Part shown: positions 48,301-55,249 of the stretch, piece after piece
How positions within the stretch are numbered: position 1 is the stretch's first letter
How the letters are laid out: each line of letters opens with the position of its first letter
Assembly (NCBI RefSeq): GCF_042681825.1
Contig: NZ_JBHUGH010000005.1
Location: 1 to 64,000 of the forward strand
Direction: 5' to 3'
Source of the DNA: Halodurantibacterium flavum
Lineage (GTDB): Bacteria > Pseudomonadota > Alphaproteobacteria > Rhodobacterales > Rhodobacteraceae
DNA length: 64,000 nt
The notes under the pieces: model-generated
What the model saw: only the letters and a program-made list of their open reading frames with translations
What the model was told of the DNA's origin: nothing
Database searches by the model: none
Translations under genes and position numbers: made by a program

Positions 48301-48794
48301 CGGGTGAGCTGACGAGCCCGGCGGATGACGGCGAATGGTCGCCCCAGATCAACCTGAGCGTGCCCGTCCTGATCCCCGAGGAGTATGTGCCTGATCTCGA
48401 TGTGCGGCTGGGTCTCTACCGGCGGCTTTCGACGCTCTCCGGCAAGGTGGAGCTTGAGGGTTTCGCGGCCGAACTGATCGACCGCTTCGGCCCTCTCCCG
48501 CGCGAGGTGAACACGCTGCTTGCGATCATGCGCATCAAGGCGATGTGCAAGCTGGCGGGGATCGCGCGGCTGGACGGCGGGCCAAAGGGCATCACGATCC
48601 AGTTCCACAACGACAAGTTCGCCAATCCGGCGGGGCTGGTCGAATTCGTGCAGAACGAGGGGGCGGGCGCCCGGATCAAGGACAACAAGATCATCGTCCA
48701 GCGCGATTGGCCCAAGGAGAGCGACCGCATCCGCGGCGCCCACGCAATCGCGCGCGATCTGGCCGCCAAGGTAAAGGCGGTGGCGAAGGCCTAG
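45345..48794 (+). CDS. mfd: transcription-repair coupling factor
   Basis: A 1149-residue SF2 translocase. The N-terminal UvrB-homology region (VVLAFPAWDCLPFDRSSPNP) is followed by the RNA-polymerase-interacting domain (VDHGVGRYTGLETI). Helicase motifs are GDVGFGKTEVAMRAAF (Walker A), VIDEEQHFGVSHKE, TLTATPIPRTLQLSL and IIHRADMFGLAQLYQIRGR. A C-terminal TRCF domain follows (YVPDLDVRLGLYRRL). Mfd removes stalled RNA polymerase and recruits UvrA. The stop overlaps that of the convergent MFS gene by 4 bp. Confidence 0.97.
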   Translation: MTKAARITLGGAPEGYDARLLAREMEKTGAPVIHIARDDKRLEAMREALRFFAPKAVVLAFPAWDCLPFDRSSPNPAISAARMSTLAALAHGVPGPFVLLTTLSAAMQRVPARDVVAGASFSARVGGRVNEGALRQFLVRMGFSQSPTVTEPGDYAVRGGIIDIYPPGEGGPVRLDLFGDVLDGARRFDPATQRTTEKLDMVELAPMSEIILDDAAITRFRQNYRVEFGAGGTDDPLYEAVSAGRKHQGMEHWLPFFHERLETLFDYLPGASVLLDDQITAQRLSRWEGIADQYDTRRETMGAKNRSDTVYKPCPPGLLYLDDAAWEGALTDQRVLQLNPLPQGTGPGVLDAGGRIGRNFAPERQQENISLFAALAAYLKELREDRQVVVASYSDGARERLKGLMEDQGVTGATPIRDMRDVPEGRGGLFLVTWGLEHGFIAPGLAVISEQDVLGDRLIRAPKRRRKAENFLTEAQALSPGDLVVHVDHGVGRYTGLETITAMGAPHECIALEYAGGDRLFLPVENIELLSRFGHEEGLLDKLGGGAWQAKKARLKERIRQIADKLIRIAAERILRSAPMYELPGAAWEAFSARFPYTETDDQLAAIEDVLTDMAAGRPMDRLIVGDVGFGKTEVAMRAAFVAAMSGAQVAVIAPTTLLARQHFRSFSERFRGFPVNVRQLSRFVPAKEASATRAGLADGSVDIVIGTHALLAKGVRFRNLGLLVIDEEQHFGVSHKERLKEMRSEIHVLTLTATPIPRTLQLSLTGVRDLSIIGTPPVDRLAIRTYVSEFDAVTIREALLREHYRGGQSFYVVPRISDLATIEEFLREQVPEVTFVTAHGQMAAGELDDRMNAFYDGKYDVLLATTIVESGLDIPTANTMIIHRADMFGLAQLYQIRGRVGRAKTRAYCYLTTRPRTPLTPQALKRLRLLGSLDSLGAGFTLASQDMDLRGAGNLLGEEQSGHIKEVGYELYQSMLEETIARLKSGELTSPADDGEWSPQINLSVPVLIPEEYVPDLDVRLGLYRRLSTLSGKVELEGFAAELIDRFGPLPREVNTLLAIMRIKAMCKLAGIARLDGGPKGITIQFHNDKFANPAGLVEFVQNEGAGARIKDNKIIVQRDWPKESDRIRGAHAIARDLAAKVKAVAKA

Positions 48795-49999
48795 CGGCGG
48801 TTCGCCACCATCGTCAGCAGCGCAAGAGTGGAAAAGATCAGAACGCCGATCATCAGCGGCAGCGGCGTGCCGTCGAAGGCCAGGCTGACCGGCACTGCCA
48901 TGACAACCGCCAGCACCGTCGAGATGGCGCCGATCACCGCCGAGGCCACGCCCGCGATATGGCCCAGGGGCTCGATCGCCAGTGCGTTGAGGTTGCCGAA
49001 GGTCAGTCCCGCGATGTAAAAGACGCCCACCGCCCAGAGGAAGAAGACCGGGAAAGCCTCGGGCCCGCCGAAGGTGCCGCTGGCCCAGAGCCCGGTCGCC
49101 AGCGCCGAGGCCGCGATCTGGAACGCATAGGCCGCCATCACCATGCGGCGCATCCCCAGCCGCACGACAAGGGCCGCGTTCAGCATCCCCGCCGTTCCGG
49201 CCGCCAGCGCCTGAATCGCGAACCACATGGCAAAGCTGTCGCCGCGCCCGAAATAGACGTCATAGACCGGCTGCGACGCGGACAAAAGCGCGATCATCTG
49301 TGCAAAGCCGAAGACCAGCGTCAGCACATAGAGCATCACGCGGCGGTTCGACACGACCTCTCGCATCCCGGCTGCAATCGTGCCGGCGCGGAACGGCCGA
49401 CGCGCCTCAGGGGCAAGCGTTTCCGGCTGGCGCAGCAATATCCACATCATCACCAGCGTTCCAAAGATGATGAACGAGGCAAAGATCATCCGCCAGCCCG
49501 CAAACCCGAGGATCGTCTGACCCAAGAACGGGGCGGCCGCCGGCACGAGGATGAAAACCGTCATCACGAAGGACAGGACCCGCGCCATCTCGCGCCCCGC
49601 ATAGCGGTCCCGGATCATCGCGACGCTGACCGTGCGCGGCGCCGAGATGCCAAGCCCCTGCAAGACCCGTGCCGCAAGAAGCATCGTCATGCTGTCCGCG
49701 ATCACCGCCAGAAGCGCCCCCACGACATAGAGCGCGACGCCAAGCGCGATCACCGGGCGCCGTCCGATCGCATCCGACAGCGGTCCCATGACCAGCATCC
49801 CGAACCCGATCCCGACCATGAAGCTGGTCACGACAAGCTGCGCGCGGTTCGGGTCGTCGGGGCTCAGGTCCGCGGCGATCTGCGGGATGGCCGGCAGCAT
49901 CGCGTCGATGCTCAGCGCCGCAAGCGCGGTCAGGGCCGCCATCAGGGCGACGAACTCGGCAAAGGGAACCGGGCGGGTGGGGCGGAAGAGCTGCGACAT
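48791..49999 (-). CDS. Bcr/CflA-type MFS drug:proton antiporter
   Basis: A 402-residue 12-helix transporter with the MFS motif A GPLSDAIGRRPVIALG and the Bcr/CflA N-terminus (ALSIDAMLPAIPQIAADL) and loop SAPRTVSVAMIRDRYAG. Family members export bicyclomycin, chloramphenicol, or sulfonamide-like compounds and cysteine pathway thiols. The substrate is unknown. It converges tail-to-tail with mfd. Confidence 0.92.
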   Translation of the reverse strand: MSQLFRPTRPVPFAEFVALMAALTALAALSIDAMLPAIPQIAADLSPDDPNRAQLVVTSFMVGIGFGMLVMGPLSDAIGRRPVIALGVALYVVGALLAVIADSMTMLLAARVLQGLGISAPRTVSVAMIRDRYAGREMARVLSFVMTVFILVPAAAPFLGQTILGFAGWRMIFASFIIFGTLVMMWILLRQPETLAPEARRPFRAGTIAAGMREVVSNRRVMLYVLTLVFGFAQMIALLSASQPVYDVYFGRGDSFAMWFAIQALAAGTAGMLNAALVVRLGMRRMVMAAYAFQIAASALATGLWASGTFGGPEAFPVFFLWAVGVFYIAGLTFGNLNALAIEPLGHIAGVASAVIGAISTVLAVVMAVPVSLAFDGTPLPLMIGVLIFSTLALLTMVANRR

Positions 50000-50186
50000 T
50001 TCGACCGGCTAGCATGGCGCAAGCAGCCCCGCCAGAGGAAAAAATGCGTGTCACGCAGTTGTTGCAGTTCATGCAAAGCCGGTCTGCGACGAGGTCAGGG
50101 CTCAAGGCTTGCGCCGCGCGGCTAAAGCCTGGCGCCCGGCTTTCGCAAAGCCAGAGGCGGGGTTGTCCCCACCCAAGCGGGGCTGC

Positions 50187-50822
50187 TCAGTTCCCCGATG
50201 CAATCGTTTCGTCGATCACCTCTTGCCACAGGGCGACAGGCTGCGCCCCCGGCAGCACATGGCGGTCGGCGACGATGAAGGTCGGCACCGCCCGGATGCC
50301 GCGCTCGCGGCCATGCGCCTCATGCCGCTGGACCGTCTCGCGGTCCGCATCGCTGTCCAGCAGCCGCCGCAGCACCGCGCCGTCCATCCCTGCGGCCGCG
50401 CCGATTGCGGCAAGCGTCGCGGCGTCGCCGATGTCCTGACCGTCGCGGAAATGCGCCCGCATGAGGCCCGCGACGACCCGGCTCTGCACGCCCTCAAGGC
50501 CCGCCCAGTGGCTCAGCCGGTGCGCGTCGACCGTGTTGGGCATCCGCCTGATCCGTGCGGGGTCGAGGTCCAGCCCCGCCCGTTCGGCGGCGGCCGCAAC
50601 CTGCGCCAACGCCTCGACCGCCTTGGCACGGCTTCCGAAACGCGCCTCCAGGAACGCGGTATGCTCCATTCCCCCGGCCGGCATGTCGGGGTTGAGCTGG
50701 AACGGATGCCAGCTGATCGCAAAGCGGTGGCCGGGCCTGCTTTCCAGCGCCCGGTCCAAAAGGCCTTTGCCGATATAGCACCATGGGCAGACGGGGTCGA
50801 AAAAGATGTCCAGACGGATCAT
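50187..50822 (-). CDS. DsbA-family oxidoreductase, FrnE-like (cytoplasmic)
   Basis: A 211-residue thioredoxin-fold protein with FFDPVCPWCYIGKGLLDRAL (CPWC near residue 12) and a DsbA-type helical insert. GIRAVPTFIVADRHVLPGAQ contains the cis-proline. No signal peptide, as in FrnE/polyketide-pathway DsbA-like proteins. Its ATG overlaps the stop of the acyl-CoA synthetase gene by 4 bp, so they are translated together. The biological substrate is unknown. Confidence 0.9.
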   Translation of the reverse strand: MIRLDIFFDPVCPWCYIGKGLLDRALESRPGHRFAISWHPFQLNPDMPAGGMEHTAFLEARFGSRAKAVEALAQVAAAAERAGLDLDPARIRRMPNTVDAHRLSHWAGLEGVQSRVVAGLMRAHFRDGQDIGDAATLAAIGAAAGMDGAVLRRLLDSDADRETVQRHEAHGRERGIRAVPTFIVADRHVLPGAQPVALWQEVIDETIASGN

Positions 50823-52294
50823 GGGGCGTCCTTTGCATATCGGGCGCGCAGGGCACGCCGCAGAACCTTGTTGTTTGCGCCGCGCGGCAGGCTGTCGGCA
50901 TGGATGTAAACGCGGGGCTGCTTGTAGCGCGCCAGACGGGTTTCGGCAAAGGCCGCAAGCTCGGCCTCGGGCAGGGGCGCGGATGCCACATAGACGGCGG
51001 CGATCACGGTCACATCGGCGCGGACGGCAAGCTCGATCGCTGCCACCTCGGCAATTCCGGGATGCTGCGCCAGCGCCGCCTCGACCTCCAGCGGGCTGAC
51101 GCGAAAGCCCCCCGCATTCATCATGTCGTCGCAACGCCCCAGATAGGTGATCGCCCCGTCGGGTCCCATCTCGACCATGTCGCCGGTCAGGAACCAGTCG
51201 CCCTGAAAGCGGGCGGCGGTCTCCTCGGGCGCGCCGTCATAGCCCAGGAAGAGACCCGGGTCGCGCCGGTCCACGGCCAGAACCCCGGGCGTTCCCCGCG
51301 GCACGGGTGCCCCGCCTTCGTCCAGCACGGCGATCCGGCGGCCAGGCTGGACATAACCCGAACTCCCGCCCGGTGCCGGGTGTGCGGGGCTGCCCGAGAC
51401 GAAGGTCGAAACCTCGGACATGCCAAGGGCCGGGTGAATCTCGGTCCCCGTGGCGCTGCGCCATGCCGCGCGGACACCGTCCGAGAGATGCTCGCCCGCC
51501 GAAAGCGCATGGCGCAACCGGGGTAGCCGACGGCCCCCGTCGCGCAGCATCTGGCGAAAGACACCGGGGGCCGCAGCGAACAGCGTCGCCTTCGCCCGGT
51601 CCAGCAGCGCAAAGAGGTCGCCCGGCGCGGCGCCGGCCGGGATCAGCGCGGTCGCCCCCATGGCCCAGGGGTCCATCAGCCCGGTCCCCAGCGTATAGGT
51701 CCAGTTGAACGCCCCGGCATGAAGAAGCCTGTCCGTCGGACCCGCGCCATACCAGCCCTGCCACATCATCCGGCGCGCAAGGATGGCGCGATGCGCATGG
51801 GCCACCGCCCGCGGGGTTCCGGAACTGCCGGAGGTGAAGATCAGATAGGCAAGCCGGTCCGGCGCCCCCATCTCCCAGTCGCAGGGCGGCCCGTCAAAGA
51901 AGCTCCGCAGCCGGTCGAGGCCGAGCAGCAGAACGGGCGTGGTCCCGTCCGGCAGCGCCACGCCCTCCTCGGCCACGATCAGTGCGGGCGACACCTGACG
52001 CGCCATCGCCGTGATTTCCCGCACCGTCAGCTGGGCCGAGGTCGGCACCGGCACCAGCCCCGCCGCGATGGCCCCCAGAAAGAGGATCGGGAATTCGACA
52101 CGGTTGCCGATCCGCATCAGGATACGGTCGCCCGGCCCAAGCCCCATCGCCCGCAGGCCCGCCCCCGTGCCGCGCACTGCCGCGATCAGCCGCGCATAGG
52201 TCCAGCTTTCGGCGCGGTCGGCGGAAAGGACTTCCAGCGCGGTCCTCCCAGGCTCGCGCGACCCGGCCTGCAGCACCTCGGCGGCAAGGTTCAT
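50819..52294 (-). CDS. AMP-forming acyl-CoA synthetase (benzoate-CoA ligase-like)
   Basis: A 491-residue adenylate-forming enzyme with AYLIFTSGSSGTPRAVAHAH (P-loop), LLHAGAFNWTYTLGTG, HPALGMSEVSTFVSGSPAHP, WFLTGDMVEM and the C-terminal lysine loop LPRGANNKVLRR. It activates a carboxylate with ATP and CoA. The sequence around GAFNWTYTLGTGL resembles benzoate/short aromatic acid ligases, but specificity is uncertain. I prefer ATG 52294 (AAGG site) over ATG 52342, which would add a proline-rich 16 residues. Divergent from the XRE-cupin regulator gene. Confidence 0.88.
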   Translation of the reverse strand: MNLAAEVLQAGSREPGRTALEVLSADRAESWTYARLIAAVRGTGAGLRAMGLGPGDRILMRIGNRVEFPILFLGAIAAGLVPVPTSAQLTVREITAMARQVSPALIVAEEGVALPDGTTPVLLLGLDRLRSFFDGPPCDWEMGAPDRLAYLIFTSGSSGTPRAVAHAHRAILARRMMWQGWYGAGPTDRLLHAGAFNWTYTLGTGLMDPWAMGATALIPAGAAPGDLFALLDRAKATLFAAAPGVFRQMLRDGGRRLPRLRHALSAGEHLSDGVRAAWRSATGTEIHPALGMSEVSTFVSGSPAHPAPGGSSGYVQPGRRIAVLDEGGAPVPRGTPGVLAVDRRDPGLFLGYDGAPEETAARFQGDWFLTGDMVEMGPDGAITYLGRCDDMMNAGGFRVSPLEVEAALAQHPGIAEVAAIELAVRADVTVIAAVYVASAPLPEAELAAFAETRLARYKQPRVYIHADSLPRGANNKVLRRALRARYAKDAP

Positions 52295-52406
52295 CTGCCT
52301 TGGGCAGGGGGGCGGCGGGCCGCGATCGTCGACGGAAATCATGGAACAGAGCTACGCCCACACGCGACCTGTTGCAAGGTGCCGGGGCAGGGCCTAAAGC
52401 CGTTCC

Positions 52407-53042
52407 ATGACCCAGCCCGACCCCCAAAGCGATCCTCGAAGCATCATCCGCGTCGCCCGCGAAAGCGGCGAACAGGTTTCGGTCGAACCGCTCGACCTGG
52501 GCGAACGGGTGCGCGATCTGCGCAAGGCGCGGGGCTGGACACTGGAACAGGCCGCGCGGCAGGCGGGGCTGGCGCGCTCCACCCTGTCGAAGATCGAGAA
52601 CGGGCAGATGTCGCCCACCTTCGAGGCGCTGAAAAAGCTGGCCGAGGGGCTCTCGATCTCGGTCCCGCAGCTCTTCACGCCGCCCAGCCGGACGCAGGTG
52701 ACGGGCCGCATGGCGCTGACCCGGGGCGGCGAGGGACAGCATGTCGCGACCGTGACCTATGAACACGAACTTCTGGCCGGTGCGCTGACCCGCAAGCAGA
52801 TGCTGCCCTATCGCGCCCGCATCCGCGCCCGGCGGTTCGAGGAATTCGAGGGCTGGATCAGGCATGACGGCGAGGAATTCCTCTACGTCCTGACCGGTGT
52901 GATCCGGCTTTACACGGAATTCTACGAACCGGTCGAGATGCGGCGCGGCGACAGCGCCTACTATGACGCGTCGATGGGGCATAACGTGATCTCGCTCAGC
53001 CCCGAGGATGCGACGATCCTTTGGGTGACCTCGCTGGGCTGA
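52407..53042 (+). CDS. XRE-family regulator with C-terminal cupin
   Basis: A 211-residue protein with an HTH at about 33-88 (LGERVRDLRKARGWTLEQAA, LARSTLSKIENGQMSPTFEA) and a cupin at 130-208 (HDGEEFLYVLTGVIRLY, EMRRGDSAYYDASMGHNV). Such regulators sense small metabolites through the cupin. It is divergent from the acyl-CoA synthetase-FrnE pair and most likely controls it. The 112-bp gap between them shows no evident repeat. Confidence 0.92.
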   Translation: MTQPDPQSDPRSIIRVARESGEQVSVEPLDLGERVRDLRKARGWTLEQAARQAGLARSTLSKIENGQMSPTFEALKKLAEGLSISVPQLFTPPSRTQVTGRMALTRGGEGQHVATVTYEHELLAGALTRKQMLPYRARIRARRFEEFEGWIRHDGEEFLYVLTGVIRLYTEFYEPVEMRRGDSAYYDASMGHNVISLSPEDATILWVTSLG

Positions 53043-53150
53043 CGGGCTGGGCTGATGGCGCGGCTCCTGGATGGGTGTGGCGATGGGTGTGGCGCGGGGA
53101 TCGAATTCCTCCGTCGCGTGTTCTTCCTTGGTGACAATCAGGAGGACATC

Positions 53151-53432
53151 ATGGCGCGACCGACAAAGCCGGTGGATCGCAAGGAGACCAAACGTTCGCT
53201 CGGGATCATCGTCGTTCTGGCTCTGATCCTTGCCGCGGCAGGGCTTTATGCCTGCAGCTGGCAGGGCGAGGGGACCTCGATGCCCGAGGTCGATGCCGAA
53301 ACCCTGTTGCCGCCCGAAGGTGCGGTTCCGGGAGGCGAAACGCCTGGCAGCGAAGGGCCGACGACCGACACAAGCGAACCCCAGGCGCCCACAGTGGATG
53401 AGCCTGCCGCCCCGGCAGCACCGGCGAACTGA
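53151..53432 (+). CDS. small single-pass membrane protein with proline/acid-rich tail
   Basis: A 93-residue protein with a basic N-terminus (ARPTKPVDRKETKRSLG), one membrane helix (IIVVLALILAAAGLYAC) and a long acidic, proline- and threonine-rich tail (TTDTSEPQAPTVDEP). A near-perfect AGGAGG site seven bases before ATG 53151 fixes the start. The tail should lie in the periplasm. I do not recognise the family. Confidence 0.75.
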   Translation: MARPTKPVDRKETKRSLGIIVVLALILAAAGLYACSWQGEGTSMPEVDAETLLPPEGAVPGGETPGSEGPTTDTSEPQAPTVDEPAAPAAPAN

Positions 53433-53564
53433 CGGGCGAGGCCGGAGCCGCCCCTCCCGACCCGCTCTGCGCGCAGGACGCGCCACGCGCTCGCGGGTCA
53501 TCCACGGGCAAGTGATCAACGGAAGTGGTGGGGGATCCGTTACCACCGGAAAGGTTCCAGACAC

Positions 53565-53597
53565 GAAAAAGCCGGAGCGATGAACGCTCCGGCTTTT
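53565..53597. terminator. bidirectional rho-independent terminator
   Basis: AAAAA-AGCCGGAGCG-ATGAA-CGCTCCGGCT-TTT forms a perfect 10-bp stem flanked by A and T runs. It ends both the plus-strand small membrane protein and the minus-strand lipoprotein. Confidence 0.88.
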
Positions 53598-53614
53598 CTG
53601 GTCGAAAGACGAGA

Positions 53615-53803
53615 TCAGGGCAGCAGGGCACCGCCGACGCCGCCGATCGCGGCACCGGCAACCGGTTCGCCCGCGATCACCTGACCGGCAACTGCACCAC
53701 CGAGGGCGCCGGTTGCGGCACGCTGGGTCCGGGTTTCGCCGCAAGCAGCGACAAGCAGAAGAACGGCAAGGCCGGGAGCTACGAGTTTGAGGCTACGGGT
53801 CAT
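53615..53803 (-). CDS. small lipoprotein with glycine-zipper segment
   Basis: A 62-residue lipoprotein precursor. Signal peptide and lipobox are LAVLLLVAACGE; the mature part is GALGGAVAGQVIAGEPVAGA, alanine/glycine repeats of the glycine-zipper type found in outer-membrane osmotic-stress-like lipoproteins. ATG 53803 gives a proper signal peptide. The length is short but normal for this group. Confidence 0.78.
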   Translation of the reverse strand: MTRSLKLVAPGLAVLLLVAACGETRTQRAATGALGGAVAGQVIAGEPVAGAAIGGVGGALLP

Positions 53804-54190
53804 GGATTTCTCCGTCGGTCTGAGGGGACGCCGCGCGGCCAATCCGCGTGGTTCATGCGTCGAATGAACGCCTCAACTCCGGAAAAGGTTCACAAAATCT
53901 TCTCCGTTCCCATGGCAAGCTCGCGGCAAAAGGGCCGTAGCACCCCAGAACCCTCCGGCGCCGCTGGCCTGCGCTCGGGCCCGAACCGCCTTCCCCTCAT
54001 TCTTCTTGGCAGAAATATCCCGGGGTCCGGGGCAGAGCCCCGGCGGCCACCCACGCGCGCCACAGCTGACCATCCTGCCCCGCCTCGCCACTCCCCCGAT
54101 CCGGGCGACGGGCGGAAACACCCGTCCGTGATCTTTCCGGGCTGGACAGTTGTGCGGGCTGCGGGCAGGCTGCGGGCGGAAGGGGGCGTC
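53804..54190. other. gene-free stretch with GC-rich hairpin sequence
   Basis: No gene is evident on either strand. The region holds the presumed promoter of the minus-strand lipoprotein. At 54018-54051 there is a GC-rich block (AAATATCCCGGGGTCCGGGG then CAGAGCCCCGG) that can fold. Similar AAATATCCCGGGG-type blocks are recalled from other Rhodobacterales intergenic regions, but no second copy is seen here. Confidence 0.4.
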
Positions 54191-54625
54191 ATGACCTATC
54201 ACGTGGAAACACCGTGGCATTTCTGGCCGATGGCCCTCGTGACGACCGTGTGGCAGGGGGCGCTCGCCGCCGGCCATGTCCTGAGCAGGAGCGGCGCCGA
54301 GGCCTGGGTCACGCGCGTTCCGCCGCAACTCGATGCCTATCTTGCTTCGCTGCCGCTCTGGGCCGACCTGCTCTGGGCCTTGTCGGTCTGGGCGGGGCTT
54401 CTGGGGGCGCTCCTGATGATCGGACGGGTCGCGGGGGCGGCGCTCGCGCTTGCCATCGGGTTTCTCGGGGCGCTGGTGCTATTTGTCGGCCTTTTCTGGA
54501 TCCCGCCCGGGCTGTTGGCGGTGGCACGGGGCGGGCATATCGCGCTCATCGTGGCGGCGGTGGCGATCTCGGCTGCGATCTGGGCCTATGCGCGCGAACA
54601 GAAACAGGCAGGTGTGCTTGACTGA
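54191..54625 (+). CDS. inner-membrane protein of unknown function
   Basis: A 144-residue protein with four helices (PMALVTTVWQGALAAGHVL, LLWALSVWAGLLGALLMIG, ALALAIGFLGALVLFVGLFW and ALIVAAVAISAAIWAYA) and cytoplasmic ends. The GTC-ATG start has a weak site (GGGGG). It is convergent with the nucleotidyltransferase gene. I do not recognise the family. Confidence 0.7.
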   Translation: MTYHVETPWHFWPMALVTTVWQGALAAGHVLSRSGAEAWVTRVPPQLDAYLASLPLWADLLWALSVWAGLLGALLMIGRVAGAALALAIGFLGALVLFVGLFWIPPGLLAVARGGHIALIVAAVAISAAIWAYAREQKQAGVLD

Positions 54626-54658
54626 GGACGGTGTGCCCGACTGAACAGCTGTGCCCGG

Positions 54659-55249
54659 CTAGCTGACCTGTGACCCGCGCCAGCGCGCCCAATCCTCGGG
54701 TGTGTCGAGATCGGTCAGAGCGCGGCGGCCGGTCAGGGGATAAAGGCGCACCATATCGGCATGGGAGCCAAGGATCGCCCGCGCGCCGCTATCCCCGGTC
54801 AGTTGCGCGAAGCCGGGGAAAAGGGCGCGCGGAAATATGACCGGGTGGCCGGGCAGGTCGCCCGCCGCACCCCGCAGGATCTCCGCGCCGTTCCAGTCGC
54901 CGATCATCGCCGCAAGGTCCGTCGCCTCCAGTTCCGGCATGTCGGCGGGCAGGATCATCACACCCGCATGATCCGCCAGCGCCGCCACGCCCTCGCGCAG
55001 CGAGGCTGACATCCCCCGCGCTGCATCGGGAACGACCAACACCTCGGCCCCCGGTATCGCGGCCCGGCGCGCCGCGGCATCCGGCGGCAGCGTCACCAGA
55101 ACCCGGGCCCCCGTTTCCCGCGCGATGCGATGCTGGCGCGCCAGCATCGGCTCTGCCCCCACCCGCTCCAGCAGCTTGTCGCCCCCGCGCATCCGGGCCG
55201 AGGCGCCGGCCGCAGGGATCAGGATGCCAAGCCGCGCGGGATCAGCCAC
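54659..55249 (-). CDS. MobA/MocA-like nucleotidyltransferase
   Basis: A 196-residue NTP-transferase fold protein with LGILIPAAGASARMRGGDKLL (nucleotide-binding loop), MLARQHRIA, VMILPADMPELEATDLAAM and LPGHPVIFPRALFPGFA. This matches molybdenum cofactor cytidylyl-/guanylyltransferase-like proteins. I chose GTG 55249, with a GAGGGA site and an 8-bp overlap with the upstream flavoprotein gene. It is the last gene of the unit; partner aldehyde/xanthine dehydrogenases are not in the window, so its target is open. Confidence 0.8.
   Translation of the reverse strand: MADPARLGILIPAAGASARMRGGDKLLERVGAEPMLARQHRIARETGARVLVTLPPDAAARRAAIPGAEVLVVPDAARGMSASLREGVAALADHAGVMILPADMPELEATDLAAMIGDWNGAEILRGAAGDLPGHPVIFPRALFPGFAQLTGDSGARAILGSHADMVRLYPLTGRRALTDLDTPEDWARWRGSQVS

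Noticed and set aside
46779..49226. 815-codon open frame on the minus strand across mfd
   Set aside because: It is antisense to the well-supported mfd gene and reads as arginine/histidine/glycine-rich low-complexity sequence; the frame is open only because of the high GC content.
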